A program made the position numbers and the translations under genes. From Platanthera guangdongensis (lineage: Eukaryota; Streptophyta; Magnoliopsida; Asparagales; Orchidaceae), in NCBI GenBank assembly GCA_039583875.1, contig CM077161.1:61571885-61635884 (forward strand): a stretch of DNA of 64,000 nucleotides, given 5' to 3'. Numbering within the stretch: position 1 is the first letter of the stretch; every line of letters begins with the position of its first letter. Positions 46,279 to 57,834 of the stretch are shown here, one piece after another. The notes below the pieces were generated by a model. That model searched no databases, was not told where the DNA came from, and worked only from the letters and a program-made list of their open reading frames with translations.

Positions 46279-47890
46279 TGAAAGTGCAGCTAGATCTGAT
46301 ATACTCTAGAGGGGGGGGGGTGAATAGAGTATATGGTGCTTGAATACTTTTTACAACAATTGTTGTAATCTGAGTGAACAGGGAAGCAACTATTAAATCT
46401 AATCACAAAATAATCTACAACAGAAATTAATCACAGATCTAAACTAATCACAAAACAATCACAGTCAAAAACAAAAGATAAAGACAAGCAAGCCAGAAGA
46501 CACAAGGAGCTATAGTGGTTCCCCTAAACTTGGGTACATCCACTCTTCTACCACCCTAGGTAGGAATCCACTGCAGGATGAGTTGATCAGGTGTCCTGGG
46601 CACCAATGAGCTTTTGATAAGGTGCTCAAAAACCAAATCAGATTTTTTGATCAGGTGTCTTGCCACCAATGAGCTTTTGATAAGGTGCTCAAAAACCAAT
46701 CTCAAACTTTTGAAGGGAGTTTGAGAAACTCTTTACAGAGATGCGGATGGGAGAGTTATGGAAGTCTTCTCTTTCTCAGAGCAGCTGAGAAGACTATGTG
46801 GATTTTATGTTGTCAAAGCTCCCCTGAGTTCTTGAGATGTTTAGGAAATGAAGCTTTGCTGTAGGGTGATAGGCCTTCAGAAGTTGATCTCCAGCAAATG
46901 ATAATTTCAGCAACAGCTGAAATGTTACGTGTCTGGAGTCTTTGAAAGATGTTGGCCTTGAACACTTGAATCAAAGGTGATCTGAAGATTTTCAGATTTG
47001 TTAATCTCCTTTGGTGTGTGTTCTTGTATGAATTCCTTTTAGCTCTTTCTCTTGTGAACAATTGATGTTGAGAAGGATGTTGTTCAGAGAATATTATAGT
47101 AGAGAATCCTTTCTTCTTCTTCTTCTTCTTGTTTTGCTTATTTTTGATGTCTGTCTGTGTGTTGTGTGTTAGAGAGATTCAAAAATCTTGAGTTTTATTC
47201 TCTGGTTCTGAATAGAAATTCATCTGTCAAGAATAGCCGTTGGCCTGTCATTAATTGACTTCCTTAATTGCAATTGTCTTTTGGGGGAAAGTCCAAAGAA
47301 ACATTCCTTGATAATCCCTTGAAACTTGGTCCAGAATAAATGAAAACGGCTAGAAAATCTTCTGAATTAATTGCTGAATAACTCCTTAACTATTCTGAAT
47401 TTGAATCTTGAGAATCCTTTAACTCATCAGAAAAACGTCGAACTGAGCTCTGCTATCGTCGAACTGAGCTCAGCGATTTGGACTTATACAGCAACAGAGA
47501 TCGTCGATCTGAGCTCAACTATCGTCGAACTGAGCTCAGAGATAGAGAATCAATACTAAGTCAAGATCGTCGAACTGAGCTCGAAGATCGTCGAATGGAG
47601 TTCGACGATTTGTTGAAGTTGAGCTCAGCGATTGTCGAATAGAGTTCAACGATCTGTCGAAGTTGAGCTAGACGATCGTCGATTGGAGTTCGACGATTCG
47701 TCGTACTGAGCTCGATGATATGACTTAGTCTTCAAACTGAAAATCCTTGGTCTTGAGGGCAGCTTCCAAACCTAAGTACTAATCCTTAGACTCAATTCTA
47801 ATTGACCTTTAGAGCTATATAGGAGGTCAAAAACAGGTTTCCTAAAAACATAGTGATCCTGATCCAAGTTAGTAATAGGGTGTTCCAACA
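46279..47890 (-). mobile_element. Copia-3 5' LTR
   Basis: 1612 bp, collinear with 27379-28985. Longer C-run at the terminus (46311-46320 on the plus strand are all G). Palindrome array at about 47436-47720. The TATA-like site (47023-47030) differs by one base from the other copy. Confidence 0.93.
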
Positions 47891-47895
47891 CGTAT

Positions 47896-48392
47896 AATAC
47901 TTTACTGGTATAGCCCGACGAGTGCTCCTACCGGACGACTCAGAGATGATTGCAACCGCTAAGTGCGAGTTCGAGATATTTATTGAAGGAAAGACCTTTG
48001 ATACACCTGCCACGGTCTTGAGAATGCCAGAGTTTGACATCATTTTGGGCAAGGCGTGGTTGGAATGGCAATTTGCAAGGATTGACTGTGTAGAGAAACA
48101 AATCTACTTGAGGCATGGAGACATCGACGTCATTTTTCAAGGTATTAGCTTCGCACCTCATATGATGTTATCTTCCTTTCAGTTTGTAAAAGCCCATATG
48201 AAGGGGGATGAAGTCTTCATGATCTGGTTCGAGTTGTAGGAGATAACATTGGATATAAAAGACGTATGGGTAGTGCGGGACTTCCCCGAGGTATTTCCTA
48301 AGAAACTGCCAGGATTACCCCCGCACAGAGAGGTTGACTTCCAGATTAATTTAGTACAGGGTGCCAAGCCTATATCCAAGGCCCCTTACTGA
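47896..48392 (+). pseudogene. Gypsy-C protease, part after Copia-3, to RT start
   Basis: Continues the protease of 27228-27378 (PEFDIILGKAWLEW, the second protease motif). TAG at 48237-48239 and TGA at 48390-48392 are in frame; both fit C to T changes in Gln and Arg codons. The linker [21 protein letters not shown] marks the N-terminal edge of RT. Confidence 0.85.
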
Positions 48393-49304
48393 ATGGCCCC
48401 GAAGGAACTCACAGAGTTTAGAGTTCAACTGCAAGAACTGGTGGAGTCAGGGTTCATTTGCCCCAGTTCGTCACCCTGGGGAGCCCCTGTATTGTTCGTG
48501 AAGAAGAAGGATGGAACCCTGCGTTTGTGCATAGACTATCAGGAACTCAATCGGCTGATGGTGCGGAACACTTATCTGCTACCTCAGATCGACAAGTTGT
48601 TCGATCAACTAGTGGGAGCGCATTGGTTTTCTAAGTTGGACTTGCGCTCAGGGTATTATCAGTTGAGAATACAAGAAGGGGACATCCAGAAAACGACCTT
48701 TAGTTCAAGATATGGGTTGTACGAGTTCACTGTAATGCCGTTTGGTCTCACAAATGCCCCTTCGGCTTTCATGAGCCTGATGAACAAGGTATTTGAACCG
48801 TATTTGGACATCTTCGTCATTGTTTTCATCGACGACATCTTGGTCTACTCAAAGACGGAGAAGCAGCATGTCAAGCACCTGACCTTGGTATTGAAGAAAT
48901 TGAAGGAGCACGCTTTGTTCGCCAAGTTCAACAAGTGCGAATTATGGCTTAAAGAGGTTGCTTTCTTAGGGCATGTGATCAGTGGAGCAGGGCTAGCGGT
49001 GGATCCGGCCAAGGTGCATGCTGTGAAGGAGTGGTCGCCCTTGAAGTCAGCGGCCGATGTGCGGAGCTTCCTTGGACTTGCCGGGTACTACCGTAAGTTC
49101 GTGAAAGGGTTCTCCAATATTGCCCTCCCTCTTACTTCATTGACGAAGAAAGGTGTGCCATTTGAGTGGACACCCCAATGTGAAGCGACGTTCCAGGAGA
49201 TGAAGAATAGACTTACCTCCGCCCCCATCCTTGTACTTCCGTCAGGATGGAAGGATTTCAAGTTTACACTGACGCATCATATAAAGGGATGGGAGCAGTA
49301 TTGA
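48393..49304 (+). pseudogene. Gypsy-C reverse transcriptase
   Basis: 303-residue open frame covering the whole polymerase: [39 protein letters not shown], catalytic [10 protein letters not shown] and [11 protein letters not shown], then the connection [15 protein letters not shown]. The frame is lost by a shift near 49262 at the start of RNase H. Compared with Gypsy-B it is clearly a different family. Confidence 0.9.
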
Positions 49305-51184
49305 TGCAGCATGGGCATATGATTGCTTATGCTTCAGGATAACTGAAAAAGCATGAAATCAATTACCCAGCTCACAATTTGGAGCTAGGAGCAGTGGTGT
49401 TCGCCTTGAAGGTTTGGAGCCATTATCTATATGACGTCCACTGCGAGATCTTTTCAGATCACAAAAACTTGAAGTACGTTCATACTCAGAAGGAGTTGAA
49501 CTTGAGACAACGACGGTGGTTAGAATTTCTATGCGACTATGAGTTCACCATGAACTACCACACCGGAAAGGCGAACTCGGTGGCTAATGCATTGAGTAGA
49601 AAGGTACCAGGTTCTAGCCCAGAGTCTCGCTTGATGAGTATGGAGTTGGCTCGGATGATTGAGGAGATGGATATTATATTGATATTTAAGGCTCCTTCGG
49701 CAGAGTATACAGAGTACTTGGCAAGCATGATCATAGTTTGTGATATCCGGGATCAAATCAGAGTGGAGCAAGGAATGGATGCGGCTCTAGCCCCGACAAT
49801 CAAGTCAATCGAAGATGGGACTACAGATGAGTATACGCTAAAAGATGGCCTCGTTTATTTTCGTGGCCGGCTCTACATTCCCAAGGGCGGTAAAATACGG
49901 GAGGATATCTTGAGAGAGGCTCATTGCTCTAAATATTCAGTGCACCCGAGTATTGCTAAGATGTACGCCTAATTACGGAAGACCATGTGTTGGCCGGGAA
50001 TGAAGAAAGATGTTAGATATTTTGTTACACACTGCGAAGCTTGTCAAAGGGTGAAGGAGGAATGCAAGAGTCCTGGTGGTTTGTTACAATCGTTGCCCAT
50101 CCTCGAGTTGAAGTCTGAGGATATCTCCATGGACTTTGTCCATGGGTTACCTCGTTCATGCCCAGGGAATGATTCGGTGTGGGTGATCGTTGATCGACTG
50201 ACGAAAGTAGCCCGGTTTATTCCTATGAAGAAAGAAGCTCATGTGGATGTCTTAGTACGCCTCTTTGTGGAGTAGGTCGTATGGTATCATGGCGAGTCTA
50301 AGACGATCATGTCTGATCGTGATGATCGATTTACCTCCAAGGAGTGGAAAGCGGTTCAGGCATATTTGGGTTCGCGCCTTACCTTTAGCATCGCGTTTCA
50401 TCCTCAGACGGACGGGCAATCTGAAAGGACCATCAGAACATTGGAAGATTTGTTGAGACTATGTGTGTTGGATAGAGGAATGCCGTGGGAAAGGCTCTTA
50501 CCGTTGGTAGAATTCTCCTACAACAACGGCCACCAGGCTAGCATAGGCATGGCTCCTCATGAAGCTCTTTATGGAAGGAGGTGTAGAACCCGCTTGTCTT
50601 GGGTGCAAGATGAAGACCCGAAGGCTTTGGGTGTTGAATATATTGATGATACCGATGCGGCGGTTAGACTGATACGGGATCGTATGTTGGAGGCTCAAAG
50701 TCGGCAGGCGAAGTATTATAATGCAAGGCACCAGATGGTGGAGTTTCAAGTGGGTGATAAGGTGTTCCTGAAAATCCGACCGATGCATGGAGTGTCACGT
50801 ATACGTGGTGTGAAAAAGCTCAGCCCATGGTATGTTGGGCATTATACTATATTGAAAAGGATTGGCCCGTTGGCCTATCGGTTGGAGTTACCGTCCGAGC
50901 TAGAGAACCTCCACGACGTGTTCCATGTGTCGTCGCTTCGGAAGGCGCTGTTGCAGCCCGATCAATACATCCCCACAACTGATGGTGTTGTGGTGTCTGA
51001 TAGGTCTGTGCGACTAGAGCCGGTGCGGATCGTAGATAACGAGACAAGAATGTTGCGCCGCAAAAGTGTTCCCTTGGTGAAGGTGCTATGGTCTAATCAT
51101 GCGAAGGAGGAATATACATGGGAGCCAATGGATTTGATGGAAAAACGCTATCCGGAGTTGTTTGTTCAAGGTAATTTTATTTAA
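49305..51184 (+). pseudogene. Gypsy-C RNase H, integrase, chromodomain-like tail
   Basis: Single frame with TAA (49340-49342), TAA (49970-49972) and TAG (50273-50275). RNase H end ([17 protein letters not shown]), integrase zinc site (HCSKYSVH and CEAC), catalytic residues present ([23 protein letters not shown]), and a tail with PLVKVLWSNHAKEEYTWE, the chromodomain-type end of Tekay/Del elements. The stop at 51184 is about 85 bp before the 3' LTR. Confidence 0.9.
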
Positions 51185-51392
51185 AAGCATATTTTATTTT
51201 TTGTTATGCTTCTCCCCATAACCTAAGCCTGATTTCGGGGACGAAATATTTTATTTTGTTTATAGGATTTGTAACGTCCTGAATCGCACTAGGCCCCTCG
51301 TACATGTCTTTGAGTCAGGAGAGCTCACTTGGGTTCAGGGGGAGTGCTAACAACTGGGCAGCACATGTGATAAGAGGAGAAATCAGTCGAGC

Positions 51393-52235
51393 AGAGGACA
51401 CGGGTAGAGACACGGGCGTGTCCCTACCCGTACGGGAGAGGCCAGCTCTCGAGTCGACAACTCGAGTATGTCCAGAGAAGGACACGGGTAGTGACACGGG
51501 CATGTCACTAACCGTGTGAAGTGACAAGGGTAGATACAAGGGCGTGTCCCTACCCATGTGTGTGTCGAGTTGGACTCGACGAAGTGTGACGAGTTGGACT
51601 CGACGAAGTGTGTCGAGATCGACGAAGTGTGTCGAGATCGACGTGGCAAGCAAGGGTACACGGCATGTGACACGGGCGTGTCACAGGGCGTGTCCCGCTG
51701 TGTTGAGAGGTCGACAACCTTCTCTCGACAAGGTGTCGAGTGGGTTACACGCCCTGGGTCACGGGCATGACTGGACCGACACGGGTAGAGACACGAGCGT
51801 GTCACTACCCGTGTGTGTCGAGTTGAACTCGATAGAGCGTGTCGAGATCGACGAAGTGTGTCGAGATCGACGAAATGTATGACACGGGTAGAGAAACGGG
51901 CGTGTCCCTACCCGTGTGTCTGTGTGTCGAGTTGAACTCGACAGAGTGTGTCGAGATGAACTCGACAGAGTGTGTCGAGATCGACGAAATGTATGACACG
52001 GGTAGATACACGGACGTGTCCCTACCTGTGTGTCGGTGTGTCGAGTTGAGTTCGTCGAGATGTATCCAAAGAAGGACACGGCCAGGGAACATGGCCGTGT
52101 CATGTGGACACCGATCGGGACACTGGCGTGTCCCTACACGTGTCGAGTATTGAACCGACAATAAAACCGTCGTTGACGCTTCGCCCAAGCAGGAAACGGG
52201 TAAGGACATGGGCGTGTCCCTACCCGTGTCACTTT
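51393..52235. repeat. U3 palindrome array of Gypsy-C (3' copy)
   Basis: Same units as 22385-23205 with point differences and small indels (for example an extra GACGAGTTGGACTC unit near 51587), so repeat units have been gained or lost since insertion. Confidence 0.9.
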
Positions 52236-52238
52236 TCA

Positions 52239-52246
52239 TATATAAG
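52239..52246 (+). promoter_or_regulatory. TATA box of Gypsy-C 3' LTR
   Basis: TATATAAG four bases after the array, identical to the 5' copy. Confidence 0.75.
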
Positions 52247-53076
52247 GGGAAGTGAAAACCCTAGCCATTTTCATGCTCATTTCATCCCCTATTTTCTGAT
52301 AGAAACTCCTGTTGAGAGAAGGAAGTTGCTGGAGCTTGTTCTAAAGGAGAAGGTGCCACCGAGAAGAGTTACACGATCCATGGCCGGAAGTAGCGAAAAC
52401 TCCGGAAATGAGGTGAGCTTCCTACCCTCTCCCTTGGTGCTAGATCTCTAGTTATTTTCTTAGGAGAGATATCGACTCAAAAGAGTCTTGATGGAGAGAA
52501 GAAGTTTTCTAGGAATGACCATGCTAGGACTTGTGTCCTAGGTTTTAGATCTCTTCAACCCCCCTTTCTTCTATGTGATGATGGGTGGATGGTTTCGTGA
52601 GGAGAAGTAGCCTCATGACGGTGAATAAGGGAGGAGGAATTTCTAGAGTGATTTGGGAAGATCGACTTGAGGAGGAAGATGAACCAATGTCGTTCATTCT
52701 CCTTTAATATGCGGGCAGAACCTGGGTTCTACGCGCAACGATCTTATTTGCCATTTTCAGGTGGGATATGGCCAGATCTAGGTTTTCTACTAAACACGAA
52801 AGTTGAAGACCTTGAGAATACCTTTCCAACGAATGGATGCACAACTTCAGGTGAAGTCTGTAACCACGGAAAAGTCTAAATGAAATTCACATCTGGCAAA
52901 CCTGCATGCAAAAATTTGTGTTCTGTGCGCAGTAGACTTTGAAGCCGATTTCGAATAGGATACAATCAAATCTGGGTTGTAGGCTGAATATGAAAGTTGT
53001 AACCCAGGGAAAGACCGTTCCATCGAGGGGTTACACGTCTTCACCGGATTCCTGTATCTTCAGGAATCTCCGATTG

Positions 53077-54527
53077 CGTTGCGTTGCCTTCACACCGCAC
53101 TTGCTGCAGCCGCAATTGCTCCTTCCCACCGCACTTGCGTTGCCTTCGTGGATCCGGAGTCGGCTTGCGATTCGGAGCGGCAATACCCTCTCCATGCTGT
53201 GCTCCGAAGCTCCGCAGCTCCTCATGCGTTTGGCTGTCTAGCACTGCACGGGTTCTAGTTCTCGCAGCTCCGCAATCTACCGTAGCAATTTATATAACCA
53301 TAACCATTTCATCACAGGCGTTGGCTCGCACGGCCACACGCCCCGTGCACTCAGGGCACATTCTCGGTGAACCGGTCGATGTCACGTCAATTAAAGCCAT
53401 TAACATTCCGGACTCACCACCGCCACTTAGACGGCCAAACCTATGAGCAATTTGTCTTCCTGGCCTGGGTCACGACAGTTTAAGCCATTGACCGCCGAAG
53501 ACCCTCATCTATGCCAACGGTAAGTGCCACGTAACCTTAGGTCTCTTTAACTGAACGACATAAAGCGGGTACGGTTCCATCTAACCCGTGCTCACATCGC
53601 AACGACAATTTAAGCCATTTGCGCGGGTCAAACTTCCTCCGAGTCCCATTCTACCGCAAGTCACATAACCACGTTATGTTCTAGTTGGCTCTCAGGCCAC
53701 CAAGTTGGCAAGATCTCGTATCCGCCCAGTTTTCCGGGTGCACCTTTGGGTTAGTCCCCAAGGCTCCCTGCTGCAATCTACCGCGTAGAAAACCCGAAAA
53801 ACAACCAATAGCACGGAGTCTTCTCCGGCCTTATGCAATGTAACATCACCGATCCAGACTAACACGTCCGGGTAGGCTTCACACATCATGCCTATGTCCG
53901 TTCTCGCTTACGGACGCTAAACAACGGGGACTTTACATATCTACCCGAAGGAACGCCTCCAACTCTCCGCAAACTCGCGAGAGCGGGCTTCCTATGCTAA
54001 GAAAGAGAGCTATTCGTGCTCAAGATGAGGATCGTTACCCTTGAGTTCCTCTTTGGGGCCATTGAAAAGTAATCGGATGGAAATCACCGCACTTGCATTG
54101 CCTTCGTGGATCCGGAGTCGGCTTGCGATTCGGAGCTCCGAAGCTCCTCCAATGGCGGATCTAGCTCCTCTTCCACTCTTGGCTCTCCTCTTTCTCTAAG
54201 GACTTAGAGAGATGAAAAGTGAAGGAAAGTGATGGATTTCTAAGTCAACTCACGGGTATATCCTCTCAGGAACAACCCCCAGCCGTTGGATCTCAACCTA
54301 AGAAAACGAACGGCTTTGATTCGGGGCTGAAATGCCCAATCTGGACCGAACACGGCCTGGCACACGCCCGTGTCCAGGGCCGTGTGCCGCATTCGCCGTC
54401 AAAATCGAATCTCCTGGAACCTCACACGGGTATCGAACACGCCCGTGTTCGAGCTGACACGCCCGTGTTCCACGTCACACGGCCGTGCAGCCGGCCGTGT
54501 ACCCCATGATTTTTCCCCATTTAACAT
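53077..54527 (-). mobile_element. Inverted A/B-type LTR fragment
   Basis: Minus-strand match to blocks of the Gypsy-B LTR in order: the ACTCAGGGCACA block (53345-53365), the CACGGAGTCTTCTCC block (53812), the GTAGGCTTCACAC block (53874), and a U3 array with ACACGCCCGTGT words (54345-54510). Both ends are missing. A 50-bp segment starting ACCGCACTTGC occurs twice (53128-53177 and 54086-54135), a sign of local rearrangement. No gene. Confidence 0.75.
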
Positions 54528-54825
54528 AGCTGGACAGCAGGTCCATGCACAAAATCACGTCGAAGTCTACCAAATCTAGCACCTTCAGATCCGCAAAGGC
54601 TAGAAAACCACATAGGAAGATGGGGCATTTTTGGATACCCTGACCTGACCTCACCAACTCTCCTGAAGGAAATTTAACGTTTATGGAGGTGTCTAACTGG
54701 TCGATAGCCCATCGGTGTCGGTTTACAAAACTCCCCGCCATAAAGGAGAGAGTAGCACCCAAATCGAACAAAATGTGTGCCCACTTATTCTTCACCTTAA
54801 ACTCACCTAAACACATAGCGCGCAC
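54528..54825 (-). pseudogene. Gypsy-D protease start, truncated
   Basis: Aspartic protease segment with the active site altered to LFDLGATLSF (usual DTGA) and the second motif DVILCMDLLSSY (usual GMDWL). The frame runs into palindrome repeats of the neighbouring LTR fragment and ends there. Non-functional. Confidence 0.78.
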
Positions 54826-54874
54826 AACTAAAATGCGGAAACTATAAATCTACTAAAAGAGATTACTTGCCAAG

Positions 54875-56031
54875 TCAGACTAACCTGTGATCACTTGAGT
54901 CGAGGATTGGGCTTCCTCCTTGGTCAGCACATTCAACTTTCCTTTTCCCTTGTCCACGAGAGGCGGGGGTGGCGGTAGAGTTGGCAACATGCAGTGCATG
55001 CAGACTCTGCGGGCAATTAGCCTTCATGTGCCCTTTCTGGCCGCAGAGAAAACAAGCTCCAGCCTTCTTGCGACAACGGGTTAGGTCGTGCCCACTCCTC
55101 TGGCAATAAGTACAGACAGGGCCTCCCTTTGGAGCATCCTGGATCGCGTGTACCTGAGACAGCTTCTGCACATCCAGTCTCTTCAAGCACTAATCAAAAG
55201 GGTGTCCTGGCTTACCACAGAAGCTACACGCTTCCCTTCTATCCTTCTTCGCTGTAGGGCCAGATGCCCTAGCACTTCCTCCATCGTCAGATTTCCTCTT
55301 GTCCTTCTTCGCATGCAATCACCGATTCTTTCCATTTCTATCGCCTCAACCTTTAAGACAGCTTCAACTACTTCTGCAAAGGTCTCAGACTTGTATGTGC
55401 TAGCCAACTGCTCGATGTCATACCTCAGACCACCCAGAAAATGCTTTACTCTACCATCTTCGGATGCTACCAGATCTGGGGTGAAACGACTGAGCTTGCT
55501 AAACTCAACCTCATACTCACTAACAGTGAGTTGCCTCTGCTTCAGGTGTAAAAAGTTATTCATTAGACGGTCTCGCTCAACTGATGGTAAGAACTTCTTC
55601 AGTAACAAACTCTTGAATGATTCCCACGAGCACCCATCAGAAAGGTTCTCTTTTTCTCTGATCCACCAACTCTTCGCAAGAACCTTGAGCTGATACGCCG
55701 CAATCATCACCTTATAATCGGAGGATACACTAGAGTAGGAAAACATTTCTTCCATGGCAATGATCTAGTCATCTAATGCCATAAAGTCTGCTCTTCCATC
55801 ATACGACGGAGGTCCAAGTTGCTGGAAGTGAAAAATGAAATTCATCTCAGGCGGTAGTGCGAATGGGGTAACTAGAGTAGTAGGGGGAGTAGGAACAGTT
55901 TGGTCCACAGCAGGGTCCTGCGCTCTAGTCTGCTGCCCGACGACGACAACCAACAACGATTGTATCTGAGACTGCACGTCCACCATCTGTCTTGACAGGG
56001 CCTCATTACTTTGCCGCAGCGCTTCGATCAC
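54875..56031 (-). pseudogene. Gypsy-D gag with three zinc knuckles
   Basis: N-terminal coiled-coil-like start (SNEALSRQMVDVQSQIQSL), PPSYDGRADFMALDD, then TAG at about 55763 where a Trp is expected, capsid part (KSWWIREKEN, LKQRQLTVSEYEVEF, FLGGLRYDIEQL), and a frameshift near 55250. The nucleocapsid region has three CCHC-type motifs: CSFCGKPGHPFD with its Trp changed to TAG before the last Cys, CTYCQRSGHDLTRC and CFLCGQKGHMKANC. Two to three knuckles distinguish it from the single knuckle of A, B and C. Confidence 0.82.
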
Positions 56032-56851
56032 CGCTTCGCTCTGGGAACTAGAAGACTCACGCTCTGACTAGGGAGTCGACCTCGTCGCAACGCGTTTAGG
56101 TGGCATTCTACAAAATAAACGGATATCTAGTCAAACCTTACTTAAGACATCACAAACTGGGAAGATATTGCGTTAGCAAACTGTTTCGGGTTCATATTTT
56201 ACCGATACAAACCAACGACTTATCAGGACCTAGCTTACGATACTGAAGCTAGAAAACTCGAATACCCTGACTCAGATCAGATCAGGGAAAGAACAAATAT
56301 TTGCTCTTGCTGTTACCTTGCTCTGGGAAATCATAAAATGATGCTATGCTTCTAACTTGTGCCTATAATATGAATGCATGAATGTTTAAATTTCATCTCA
56401 AATAATGGGTGTACATATGTCATCATGTAGATCTTTAACTTGGCACGCGTGCTTATGCGATGATATGTTATGTATGCAGTGCTATGCATTCTAAAAAGGC
56501 CCTAGTGCATGTTATGAGTGGCGTATACATACAATGTTATGCATCTCATACTACATAATATTGTATGTAACGAAGAAAAGTAGATGTGATAATGGGCATC
56601 CATGTGATGATGGTTATGAATCCCATACTACATAACCGTCACATGTTGTCACCTATGGTGGATCCATATATAAACACATATTATGCATCCCATACTACAT
56701 AATATGCCCCATATACCTCTTATCATGCTATGAGTGTAGTGTTCGTGCTTCCATCAAGTTCTATTGATGACATATCGGTGTGTGTATGCAATGAAATGAT
56801 ACAGTTAGAGTCTTGCTTAAGGGAAATTTGTTCGACTGGCTTGTCAAACCA
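56032..56851 (-). other. Gypsy-D 5' leader
   Basis: About 800 bp between gag start and primer-binding site, with repeated CATACTACATAA-type words at 56530-56700. No frame resembles a known protein. Confidence 0.55.
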
Positions 56852-56869
56852 ACCTCCCTCTGATACCAA
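56852..56869 (-). other. Primer-binding site of Gypsy-D
   Basis: Minus strand TTGGTATCAGAGGGAGGT, one base after the LTR end GTTGTGACA. Confidence 0.85.
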
Positions 56870-57834
56870 CTGTCACAACCCGCATTTTCTCCGTATTCTT
56901 AAATACGTCAGAGTAGAGAAAATACGCGTCGTAATACCACACCGTGCAGGGGACAACTGCAGACGCTCAGGCAACCCGTCCTCACATTTACTTTATGTAA
57001 AAGATTTATGAAATTAAGTTAAAAACAATGCATAAAAGTTATTAGAGTTAATGACCGTGTCCCCCGGACGGGTGGATCACTAGTCCATAGGTGAGAAAAT
57101 TTATAGGTTTTACGTGGCAGAAAATACTGAGTTGATTCATTTGCTAACTTATATGAGAATGATGGTTTAGTATCTCAAAATGATGATGTGTCTTCTACAT
57201 TTAATATATATAGAGGACTCTAATAGCGCTTAAAAATAGTAGATTTGGCAGTTGAAAGTCATGCCATGCTGATACTCCAGAATGCAATTTTGTATACTTT
57301 AAAATAACTAAATGCATCCTAACATAAATCCTTCCCAGAGAGCAAGTATAAACAGGTGAAAAGTAAGAGCAGTGAAAGCAGCAAGTGGTCTATCGCAGAA
57401 AGTCAAAAACTATGGGCGTCAACAACTGACAAGAACCCATAGTAAAATCTGACAAGTCTAAATAAAGTCAACTACCTCAAGCTCAGAGGTGGAAGCAAAC
57501 GGCCGCAGCAACCAGCAGCACCGAAAGCACTACGCGGTCAGCTAAACCTGCTACAGCTCTGATCCCGAGGCATTCAAAAGAAAAACACCTCAGAAGCAAG
57601 ATACAAATGGCGCAATGAGTAAAGGCAAACTACACAAACCTCAAAGTGAAGGAAATTATAAAGCGACTGCAACAAAAGGGTCAGCAACAGAGTAAAAGTA
57701 AGCAACAGTAAATCTAGCCAAACAAGAATGGCTAATCACATCATTAGGACAGCACAAAGCACCAACAACAGAAGTTCAAAATTTCATCTTTCATTAATAT
57801 TCATGTTATTCATTAATGAAAATGAGACTGATCA

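Larger units (their letters stand above)
27379..47890 (-). mobile_element. Copia-3, SIRE-like copia element with third ORF, split by Copia-4
   Basis: LTRs of 1607 bp (27379-28985) and 1612 bp (46279-47890) in minus orientation, with primer-binding site and polypurine tract. Flanks are CGTAC (27374-27378) and CGTAT (47891-47895), a target duplication with one difference. Without Copia-4 the element is about 12.3 kb. Gag-pol is followed by a long extra ORF, the arrangement known for SIRE-type plant copia elements; IPTDLQRGDIFTKPL near the end of pol also fits that group. Confidence 0.9.
22376..53076 (+). mobile_element. Gypsy-C, chromovirus with giant LTRs, split by Copia-3
   Basis: Partial 5' LTR (22376-25894), primer-binding site, gag, protease (interrupted by Copia-3 at 27378/47896), RT, RNase H, integrase, chromodomain-like tail and truncated 3' LTR (51270 to about 53076). 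Combining the two LTR copies gives a full LTR of roughly 3.6 kb. Its proteins are distinct from Gypsy-A and Gypsy-B (for example IEGKTFDTPATV), so it is a different family. The coding region has several nonsense codons and frameshifts. Confidence 0.87.
51270..53076 (+). mobile_element. Gypsy-C 3' LTR, truncated
   Basis: Starts TGTAACGTCC after TATAGGATT; collinear with the 5' LTR until about 53076, where it breaks into unrelated sequence right after CAGGAATCTCCGATTG. About half of the LTR is missing here; a piece continuing from almost the same point is found inverted at 62482-64000. U3 array at 51393-52235, TATA box at 52239-52246. Confidence 0.88.

Noticed and set aside
51393..52235. CRISPR-like appearance of regularly repeated palindromic units.
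   Set aside because: Plant retrotransposon context, units are not identical, spacers are not unique or regular, and no cas genes exist here.
53860..53900. Host gene possibility in the 53-54 kb segment, which has several 60-120 codon ORFs.
   Set aside because: The segment matches the A/B-type LTR in order on the minus strand, and the ORFs have no recognisable domains.
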